Positions 1-4,683 of a stretch of DNA of 7,798 bases are shown here, in pieces (position 1 is the stretch's first letter; every line of letters begins with the position of its first letter). The stretch covers positions 1 to 7,798 of the forward strand of contig DAWR01000111.1 of NCBI GenBank assembly GCA_002506015.1, given 5' to 3'. The notes under the pieces are model-generated. The model saw only the letters and a list, made by a program, of their open reading frames with translations. It did not search any database and was not told where the DNA came from. This DNA is from Candidatus Methanogasteraceae archaeon UBA261 (lineage in GTDB: Archaea; Halobacteriota; Methanosarcinia; Methanosarcinales; Methanogasteraceae). Made by a program: the position numbers and the translations under genes.

Positions 1-143
1 TTCCATAATTAGAATTGCTGCCTCCGCGCACTCTGTGGTTGAATTCTTGTTCGGCTCATGTTGTGTTCCGGGTTAGGCAGTGCCAGTATAGCGGGGTCGC
101 GTGATATTGCTGTATGTACCTGTGCACTCACCAAATTTTTTGT

Positions 144-944
144 CTACTCCCCAAGTTCTCTTGACCGCCGGGTCGCGGCAATAACAGCAGCCATCATCGC
201 AGCACGCATTCCGTTCTCCTCGAGCGCACGGATTCCCTGGATGGTGGTCCCTGCAGGCGATGTGACCATGTCCTTGAGCGCGCCCGGATGCTCTCCGGTC
301 TCGAGAACCATGGCAGCCGCACCGAGCACGGTCTGCGCGGCAAGCTCGAGCGCAATATCCCTCGGCAGCCCCTCGTGCACCCCGCCATCAGCGAGTGCCT
401 CGATTGCCTGGAACACAAACGCAGGACCGCTTCCGCTCAAGCCAGTGACAGCGTCCATCATCTGCTCCGGCACGACAACCGTTCTCCCTACCGCTCCGAA
501 TATCCTGCGTGCTGTCGTGATATCTGATTCTGTCGCATGAGTGCCTGCGCAGATCGCAGAGATCGCCTGTCCGACCGTGCATGCGATATTCGGCATCACC
601 CGGATCAGATGAGAACCATCAGGCAAGTTCTCTTCGATTGTTTTGATGGGGGTTCCTGCCGCAACCGAGATTATCAGATGCTCATCTCTGATCTGCGATT
701 TTACAGATTCCAGCACAACACCCACAATCTGCGGCTTCACAGCGAGAATAATCGTCTCTGCACCCGCCACGGTATCGACGTTATCCGTGGACGTCGTAAC
801 CTCGAGTTCGGAGTGCAGCGCATCCAGTCTCTCTGTGTCCAGATCACTTGCGAATATTCGATCACTCCCGGTGAGATTCGCAGTAAGAACGCCTCTGATC
901 AGTGCTTCTCCAATTTTGCCAGTTCCAATAAGACCTATCTTCAT
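144..944 (-). CDS. proC: Pyrroline-5-carboxylate reductase
   Basis: Catalyses the last step of proline synthesis in the cytoplasm, reducing 1-pyrroline-5-carboxylate to L-proline with NAD(P)H. The 266-residue product is the usual family length. It opens with a Rossmann dinucleotide-binding motif (GxGxxG at residues 7-12, in MKIGLIGTGKIG). It has the conserved RVMPN segment at 115-119, GLSGSGPAFVF at 168-178, and the C-terminal family signature around residues 222-242 (DMVTSPAGTTIQGI), which forms the substrate site in dimers. The ATG at 944 follows a GAGAGG ribosome binding site by about seven bases, which supports this start. It lies downstream of trxB on the same strand, but 226 bases containing a MITE-like repeat separate them, so it may have its own promoter; I saw no convincing TATA box. 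No proA or proB is visible within the window. Identification is firm. Confidence 0.95.
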   Translation of the reverse strand: MKIGLIGTGKIGEALIRGVLTANLTGSDRIFASDLDTERLDALHSELEVTTSTDNVDTVAGAETIILAVKPQIVGVVLESVKSQIRDEHLIISVAAGTPIKTIEENLPDGSHLIRVMPNIACTVGQAISAICAGTHATESDITTARRIFGAVGRTVVVPEQMMDAVTGLSGSGPAFVFQAIEALADGGVHEGLPRDIALELAAQTVLGAAAMVLETGEHPGALKDMVTSPAGTTIQGIRALEENGMRAAMMAAVIAATRRSRELGE

Positions 945-967
945 ATTTGTGCCTCTCTACTCGTTTC

Positions 968-1067
968 GTATGGTTTAGCTGAGGTGAAAAACCCACGAGA
1001 TTACACAAGATTAACACAGATGTCTCGTGGAAATCTGTGCAAGCATTATGGGTTGGTAAACATATAC
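968..1067 (+). repeat. MITE-like palindromic repeat, copy 1
   Basis: A 100-base element between trxB and proC. Its ends are related inverted sequences (GTATGGTTTAGC at 968-979; GGTAAACATATAC at 1055-1067). Its interior carries a perfect 8-bp inverted repeat, CCACGAGA at 993-1000 and TCTCGTGG at 1023-1030. Bases 972-1034 align without gaps to 4414-4476, with 50 of 63 positions identical by hand count, and the right ends of the two copies also align. It contains no coding capacity. The shape is that of a non-autonomous mobile element or a dispersed intergenic hairpin. Which of these it is, and whether it is transcribed, cannot be told from two copies. Confidence 0.7.
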
Positions 1068-1170
1068 ATCTGTTCGGATGATTCGTACGTACCTGCATAC
1101 CAGATATTCTGGTGGCGTTTCTTAACTTTCAAAAGCAAATTCGCAGTTTCCACACTCTCATTCTGTCATT

Positions 1171-2097
1171 TTATGTGGGATGGGGTTTACGAGACGAGTT
1201 CAGATACCGCTCCACCGACGTCACTGCCAGCGCACCATCACCGACCGCTGTTGCAACCTGCCTGAGCGCCGTTGTCCTGCAATCGCCTGCTGCGAAGACG
1301 CCAGCTACCGCGGTTGCGAGGTTCATGTCGGTTATGATGAACCCGGAATCGTCCTTCTCAGCGTCTGTAAATTCGGTGTTCGGCATAAGTCCAACATACA
1401 GGAAGACGCCGCTCACCGCAAGCTCGACAAGCTCATCGGTCACGACATTTCTGAGTGTCACTCCTTCAACGGTATTGGACCCGGTAATCTCATCCACAAC
1501 CGAGTCCCAGATGACCTCTATCTTCGGATTCTCGAGTGCTCGTTCCTGCAAGATCTTTGTTGCACGGAGTTCTGAGCGCCTGTGCACAAGGTATACCTTG
1601 TTCACGATCTTTGCCAGATATAGAGCCTCTGTTATCGCGGAATCTCCACCACCTACGACCAGTATATCCTTGCCTCTGAAAAAGAACCCGTCGCATGTTG
1701 CACAGAAGGATACGCCCTTTCCGATGAACTCCTCCTCGCCAGTTGCGCCGAGACGTCTGGATCTGGCGCCAGATGCGATGATGACCGTTTTTGTTTTGTA
1801 GTCGTGATCGTGGGTTTTTACCAGGTTATACCCGTCTTCACACCTTATTTCGGTTACTTCACGATCTACGATCTCGAGATCGAATGCTCTCGCCTGTTCT
1901 TCGAATTTCTGCATCAATTCAAACCCGCTGATGCTTCGGAAACCTGGATAGTTCTCAACATCATCGGAAAGCACGATCTGTCCGCCCACACCAAGTTTCT
2001 CCAACAACATAACCTTAAGACGTGCCCTCTGTGCATATATCCCTGCTGTGATGCCTGCGGGTCCTCCTCCAACGATAATTAGATCGTAGACCTCCAT
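1171..2097 (-). CDS. trxB: Thioredoxin-disulfide reductase (FAD, NADPH type)
   Basis: Cytoplasmic flavoenzyme that passes electrons from NADPH through FAD and a redox disulfide to thioredoxin-like proteins. The 308-residue reading frame from ATG 2097 has every expected element: N-terminal FAD motif GGGPAG (10-15), redox-active CATC (132-135, followed by DG), NADPH-domain motif GGGDSA (149-154), HRRSELR (172-178), and the C-terminal FAD motif VFAAGDC (267-273). HRRxxxR is the arginine set that binds the NADPH 2'-phosphate in classical enzymes. It suggests NADPH rather than the F420H2 used by some methanogen homologues, although this is inference. An upstream in-frame GTG at 2115 would add six residues (VLPAWS). 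I prefer ATG 2097 because MEVYDLIIVGGGPAG is the family-like N-terminus and a TATA-like box lies 26 bases upstream, fitting a leaderless message. It is divergent from pgiA. Confidence 0.95.
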   Translation of the reverse strand: MEVYDLIIVGGGPAGITAGIYAQRARLKVMLLEKLGVGGQIVLSDDVENYPGFRSISGFELMQKFEEQARAFDLEIVDREVTEIRCEDGYNLVKTHDHDYKTKTVIIASGARSRRLGATGEEEFIGKGVSFCATCDGFFFRGKDILVVGGGDSAITEALYLAKIVNKVYLVHRRSELRATKILQERALENPKIEVIWDSVVDEITGSNTVEGVTLRNVVTDELVELAVSGVFLYVGLMPNTEFTDAEKDDSGFIITDMNLATAVAGVFAAGDCRTTALRQVATAVGDGALAVTSVERYLNSSRKPHPT

Positions 2098-2119
2098 GCT
2101 CCAAGCAGGGAGCACATCT

Positions 2120-2126
2120 TACTTAA
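2120..2126 (-). promoter_or_regulatory. Probable trxB TATA box (leaderless)
   Basis: On the minus strand these bases read TTAAGTA, preceded by CC. The centre is 26 bases upstream of the A of ATG 2097. That is the spacing at which archaeal TATA boxes sit from the transcription start, so the message would begin at or next to the start codon. The GGAG only one base before this ATG is too close to be a normal ribosome binding site, which also suits leaderless translation. Seen: the motif and the spacing. Inferred: promoter function. Confidence 0.45.
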
Positions 2127-2500
2127 GGATTGTGTCGGCTGGCTTTCCAGTCCCGTATTGATATCGTGGAATGATGCCGGGCAATCACGTAGATATACTT
2201 CGCACCGCCACAAAATGAGCTTTTTGCAAATATGTCAGTTAGATGTGTCGACACACGCGAAAGACATGTCAGTATAGCTAACCCCGTCTGCGCCTTTCTC
2301 GTTAAATTGGGGAATACAAACGGAAAGACGCGATGGCGCAAAGAACAAAAGTCTTGGGGTGCATTTCACTGGGGTTTTCGATTGTGTCCCCGTTGAAGAT
2401 TATACGTCCCATTGCAGAGTCTCTTGAAGACCGGGTACATATTACAGTCGGAATCGTTGTCGGTAGAGGGTATTGTAAATCAATTCGCAAGTACCGGGCA
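2127..2500. other. Divergent intergenic region, trxB / pgiA
   Basis: About 370 bases between the trxB promoter and the pgiA ribosome binding site. It holds a 12-bp palindrome at 2244-2255, flanked by an ATGTCAGT direct repeat (2232-2239 and 2266-2273), and a smaller palindrome GACATGTC at 2263-2270. Weak T/A-rich boxes suitable for a pgiA promoter occur (for example TACATATTA at 2436-2444), but none stands out. Short open frames cross it on both strands; I do not recognise a protein in any of them and do not call a gene. No tRNA-like cloverleaf was noticed. Confidence 0.5.
2244..2255. promoter_or_regulatory. Palindrome, candidate operator
   Basis: TGTGTCGACACA is a perfect 12-bp inverted repeat with no spacer. 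It sits in the divergent spacer about 120 bases from the trxB promoter and about 260 bases from the pgiA start. Copies of ATGTCAGT flank it at 2232-2239 and 2266-2273, 34 bases apart. A dimeric regulator could bind such a site, but no regulator gene lies in the window and the function is inference. Confidence 0.3.
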
Positions 2501-2505
2501 GGTGG
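2501..2505 (+). promoter_or_regulatory. Ribosome binding site of pgiA
   Basis: GGTGG followed by six bases and ATG 2512. It decides the start in favour of 2512 over the in-frame ATG at 2548, which has no purine-rich sequence before it. Confidence 0.6.
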
Positions 2506-2511
2506 AATGCG

Positions 2512-3246
2512 ATGGTTTTTTATGCGGACGTGCCCATATACCAATCAATGTCATCAGATCTATTGAGCGGGGTAAAACCGGATATCAGGATGCTTCACGA
2601 CATGGACGATGTTCTGTACGATCGTTCACAGCTAAACGCTCCTGACACCGAGTTGTATTACATGTATCGTGATCTCTCGCTGAGCAAAGCGGATCACGAG
2701 AGGATTCTGGAGCACCATCTGCGCTATGATATCACCGTGATCCCTCCAGGGATGCTCGGTACGGAGTACGTAAAGACCGCAGGACATGACCATCCTGGCG
2801 ATTACGGGGAGATATACGAGGTGCTTGATGGTGAGGCGCAGTATCTGCTCCAGAAAAGAGAAGGGGATACAGTATCCGACGTGATCGTGGTTAACGCGGG
2901 CGCGGGCGACAAAGTGATCATACCGCCGGGATACGGGCACGTGACGATAAACTCGTCGAACAAGACATTGAAGATGGCTAACTGGGTTTGTGGGGATTTC
3001 TCATCCATCTATGATTTTTTCAGAGAGAAAGGCGGAGCTTCGTACTTCATGTTGGGCGATGGGTTCATCCCGAATCCGAAATATGCAGATCTTCCTGAGA
3101 TACGATTTTTGAAGCCAACGAACTACTCCGATGTCGGATTGTACAAAAGCAAGGAGATGTACGGTCTCGTGAAACAGCTTGATATGCTGAAGTATCTCGC
3201 AGATCCCGCTGAATATGGGTGGTTATTCGACAAAATACTTGGATAA
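2512..3246 (+). CDS. pgiA: Glucose-6-phosphate isomerase, archaeal cupin type
   Basis: Interconverts glucose 6-phosphate and fructose 6-phosphate in archaeal sugar metabolism. It belongs to the metal-dependent cupin family (PF06560), unrelated to the bacterial and eukaryotic enzyme. The 244-residue product has an N-terminal segment resembling archaeal homologues (PDIRMLHDMDDVLYDRS, 23-39). The cupin core follows: motif 1 GHDHPGDYGEIYEVLDG (91-107) with probable metal ligands His92, His94 and Glu100, and motif 2 PPGYGHVTIN (138-147) with probable ligand His143. The Pyrococcus enzyme is about 190 residues. Here roughly 45-55 extra C-terminal residues follow the barrel (from about FLKPTNY, 199 onward), rich in Tyr and Leu. 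ATG 2512 is preceded by GGTGG; ATG 2548 would remove 12 residues outside the recognisable core. It heads a plus-strand operon with the two genes that follow. The family is firm; the exact start is less so. Confidence 0.88.
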   Translation: MVFYADVPIYQSMSSDLLSGVKPDIRMLHDMDDVLYDRSQLNAPDTELYYMYRDLSLSKADHERILEHHLRYDITVIPPGMLGTEYVKTAGHDHPGDYGEIYEVLDGEAQYLLQKREGDTVSDVIVVNAGAGDKVIIPPGYGHVTINSSNKTLKMANWVCGDFSSIYDFFREKGGASYFMLGDGFIPNPKYADLPEIRFLKPTNYSDVGLYKSKEMYGLVKQLDMLKYLADPAEYGWLFDKILG

Positions 3247-3252
3247 GGTGGT
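3247..3252 (+). promoter_or_regulatory. Ribosome binding site for the DUF5611-like gene
   Basis: GGTGGT begins directly after the pgiA TAA stop and ends three bases before the ATC at 3256. It resembles the GGTGG before pgiA. No ATG, GTG or TTG lies in the right frame within reach of it, so it supports initiation at the ATC codon. Confidence 0.5.
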
Positions 3253-3255
3253 ACT

Positions 3256-3561
3256 ATCAATAAATACCCTATTAAACGTGGACACAAGATCGATGGCGAT
3301 CGGATCAAGGAACTATTGAACGAATACTTCTCCTGTGATGTTGAAACGGAAGATGGGCGGTTCGTTATCAGTTACAAATCCCTGAAGCGGATGGAAGTAT
3401 GGCTGGAAGAGAAGAAACTCTGTGTTAACACGGAATCGGATATGGATTCGGATACTGGTGATGTAGCCGATACAAACATCCGTTTTCGAAGATTTCTTGA
3501 CCAGGCTACCGGATTTACGGCAAAACAGCGCGTAAAAAAGATGAAAAAGGAAGCCGATTGA
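3256..3561 (+). CDS. DUF5611-like small archaeal protein, apparent ATC start
   Basis: A 101-residue protein with no established function. From memory it resembles the small archaeal family DUF5611 of methanogens and relatives: a short N-terminal KY-IKRG segment (residues 3-8 here), a central ISYKSLKRMEVWLEEKKLCV stretch, then TNIRFRRFLDQATGFTA and a basic tail (RVKKMKKEAD). The first ATG/GTG/TTG-type start in frame is TTG 3316, which has no ribosome binding site and would remove 20 residues including the conserved-looking NKYPIKRG. The frame is open back to the pgiA stop. An ATC at 3256, just after GGTGGT, gives exactly the expected N-terminus, so either ATC is the start or the base differs from the true ATG. 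It sits nine bases after pgiA, and its stop overlaps the next gene's ATG (TGATG), so all three are probably one transcript. The gene is likely real; the start codon is inferred. Confidence 0.7.
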   Translation: MNKYPIKRGHKIDGDRIKELLNEYFSCDVETEDGRFVISYKSLKRMEVWLEEKKLCVNTESDMDSDTGDVADTNIRFRRFLDQATGFTAKQRVKKMKKEAD

Positions 3562-4067
3562 TGGATGTCACCAGAGAGCTCTGCAGGCACAATCTCCCGA
3601 CATGCCTCAGAATCTGCGCCGGCACTGATGGTTCAGTCACCCATCTGCTTGAACTGGTGACCGCAAAGCAGGTTACCGTGGAGACTCAGGAGCAGCGCGT
3701 AATCGAAGCAGATGCGGGAATTGCGGAATTACTCAGCGTATCTCCTGGCGAACCTGTCAACGAGCGTATCGTACTGTTGCGTGCTGGGGATGTTGTGTAC
3801 GTGCATGCAAGGTCGCTTGCTTCGCTGGAACGCATGCCCCTGGGCGTGGAAGAGGATTTGATGCGGGCAAACATCCCGATCGGACGCATCATGCAGAAAC
3901 ATGCCATTGAATCGAGAAGAGATATCGGTGAGATAGAGATTCTGAAAAGCGATCTCTTTGGCGGGGACTGCATGGTTTTGTCTAGAAAATACCGGATCAT
4001 TCATGATCAGAAGACGTTGCTGTGGATTAATGAGAAGTTCCCGATCGATGATCGGTGGGATGTTTGA
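3561..4067 (+). CDS. Chorismate pyruvate-lyase-like protein (DUF98 / UbiC-like)
   Basis: A 168-residue protein of the DUF98 family (PF01947), related in fold to UbiC chorismate lyase, which splits chorismate into 4-hydroxybenzoate and pyruvate. Visible hallmarks are TDGSVT at residues 22-27 followed by HLLEL, the EPVNERIVLLRAGDVVYVHARS strand pair in the middle, LPLG-like MPLGVEEDL, then PIGRIMQKHAIESRRDIGEI, and a C-terminal RKYRIIHDQKTLLWINEKFP. Archaeal members have been linked to providing 4-hydroxybenzoate; a role in pterin cofactor synthesis here would be inference. The ATG at 3561 overlaps the upstream TGA (TGATG), with AAGGAAG about eight bases before it, so translation is probably coupled. 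A TTG at 3558 would add one residue and is less likely. It is the last gene of the pgiA operon. The family call is good; the substrate is not proven. Confidence 0.82.
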   Translation: MDVTRELCRHNLPTCLRICAGTDGSVTHLLELVTAKQVTVETQEQRVIEADAGIAELLSVSPGEPVNERIVLLRAGDVVYVHARSLASLERMPLGVEEDLMRANIPIGRIMQKHAIESRRDIGEIEILKSDLFGGDCMVLSRKYRIIHDQKTLLWINEKFPIDDRWDV

Positions 4068-4189
4068 TGTGGGTGTGAGTGTGGGCGTGGTTTCGCAGAG
4101 GATGGTGAAAAACGAGGGGTCTTTTGTACGTGTGTAGTTATGCTCAGCGACCGCCTAAGCTGCGATTGTAATGGCGTACACATCATACT

Positions 4190-4220
4190 CACAGAGAGCA
4201 CGGAGTGGGTCTCCTCTGTG
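4190..4220. repeat. Hairpin with CACAGAG / CTCTGTG arms
   Basis: CACAGAG at 4190-4196 and CTCTGTG at 4214-4220 are a perfect 7-bp inverted repeat. An alternative inner hairpin, GGAG (4202-4205) with CTCC (4211-4214), overlaps it. Its build resembles the CCACGAGA/TCTCGTGG core of the MITE-like repeat, and it may be the core of a more decayed related element. As an RNA it could fold, but there is no following T-run to call it a terminator. Confidence 0.4.
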
Positions 4221-4408
4221 GCCATTGTTTGTTATTATTGAAAATCCCAAGTTGTGGCGGTGTGGATATCGCTAAACACGGGCACTGTCTGGATATCAAG
4301 TGATTTATCACCGCGGAGGGCTGCTGCAGAACGCAGAGTTTTGATACTGTTTTCAACCATATACGTGATTTTGCGGTAGAATCTATGGGAATTACGATCT
4401 CACTAACA

Positions 4409-4530
4409 GTATGCGTTTAGCGAAGGCGAAAAAACCACGAAATTTCACGAGATTAACATAGAAATCTTGTGGAGATGGCTACGCCGCTGCTTCGCAGACT
4501 GTGTAATCGCGCGGTTAGCTAAACACGTAC
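4409..4530 (+). repeat. MITE-like palindromic repeat, copy 2
   Basis: A 122-base element. Its ends are GTATGCGTTTAGC (4409-4421) and GCTAAACACGTAC (4518-4530), inverted repeats of each other at 11 of 13 positions. The core has a 12-bp stem, CCACGAAATTTC (4435-4446) against GAAATCTTGTGG (4461-4472), with one mismatch and one G-T pair. It is related to the element at 968-1067 (50 of 63 positions identical over 4414-4476). It differs by about 22 extra bases at 4477-4498, which contain a small CTGC-TTC-GCAG hairpin. It lies about 150 bases upstream of the beta-helix gene. No obvious target-site duplication was seen. Confidence 0.7.
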
Positions 4531-4593
4531 CACCGGAAAAATTGACGGTGCCCTCAGAAAGTGATGGAACGTCTCTCACACATCTCAGATAAG

Positions 4594-4601
4594 TTTTTAT
4601 G
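4594..4601 (+). promoter_or_regulatory. Possible TATA box of the beta-helix/cohesin operon
   Basis: TTTTTATG, inside AAGTTTTTATGTTT, is the most T/A-rich box upstream of the GTG at 4684. At the usual archaeal spacing transcription would start near 4623, leaving a leader of about 60 bases that contains the GGAGG. CATATA at 4615-4620 is an alternative. Inference only. Confidence 0.35.
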
Positions 4602-4670
4602 TTTGCGGCGTCTTCATATACTGACGACGCGTGGTTGGTGTTACCACATGTGGGCAAGTCAGAGTGGATT

Positions 4671-4675
4671 GGAGG
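4671..4675 (+). promoter_or_regulatory. Ribosome binding site deciding the GTG 4684 start
   Basis: GGAGG followed by eight bases and GTG 4684. It is the strongest such site in the region. It places the start just before a signal peptide and argues against the in-frame GTG at 4561, which would put 41 hydrophilic residues in front of the hydrophobic segment. Confidence 0.75.
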
Positions 4676-4683
4676 AACTGAAT

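Larger units (their letters stand above)
4068..4683. other. Intergenic region with several palindromes
   Basis: Over 600 bases without a gene I can support. In order it holds a G/T-rich stretch just after the DUF98 stop, a CACAGAG/CTCTGTG hairpin (4190-4220), two GGATATC words (4264-4270 and 4291-4297), a small GTGAT-TT-ATCAC hairpin (4300-4311), the second MITE-like repeat (4409-4530), a TATA-like box (4594-4601) and the ribosome binding site of the beta-helix gene (4671-4675). GCTAAACACG occurs twice (4271-4280 and 4518-4527). Open frames here look like chance. Confidence 0.5.

Noticed and set aside
1..143. Possible minus-strand start codon (CAT at 3-5) and a short GTG-initiated frame of about 40 codons downstream of proC
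   Set aside because: A GGAGG exists at 21-25 on the minus strand, but it is 15 bases from the ATG, which is far, and only one codon of any following gene lies in the window. The 40-codon frame resembles nothing I recognise and has no good ribosome binding site.
537..1265. Plus-strand frame of 242 codons antisense to proC and running into trxB
   Set aside because: It is antisense to two firmly identified genes and crosses the repeat element; the sequence resembles no protein.
2302..2544. Minus-strand 80-codon frame in the same spacer
   Set aside because: It overlaps the pgiA 5' end antisense, has no ribosome binding site and no recognisable motif.
2333..2566. Plus-strand 77-codon frame beginning MAQRTKVLGC in the trxB-pgiA spacer
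   Set aside because: It overlaps the pgiA start by 55 bases, its composition is not clearly coding, and no family is recognisable. A TTAAATT box 26 bases upstream is the only point in favour.
3243..3258. Readthrough fusion of pgiA with the in-frame DUF5611-like gene
   Set aside because: The two share a frame with one TAA between them, but a ribosome binding site follows the stop directly and no readthrough signal is visible. One-in-three chance explains the shared frame.
4190..4220. Hairpin as an intrinsic terminator of the pgiA operon
   Set aside because: There is no T-run immediately after the stem, and archaeal termination depends on T-rich tracts rather than hairpins.
4068..4560. CRISPR array or tRNA gene in the long intergenic region
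   Set aside because: Repeats are palindromic and irregularly placed with no regular spacers, and no cloverleaf or conserved T-loop sequence was found.
4561..4683. Upstream GTG 4561 as start of the beta-helix protein
   Set aside because: It would place 41 residues, mostly polar, before the signal peptide. It has no good ribosome binding site, whereas GGAGG stands eight bases before GTG 4684.
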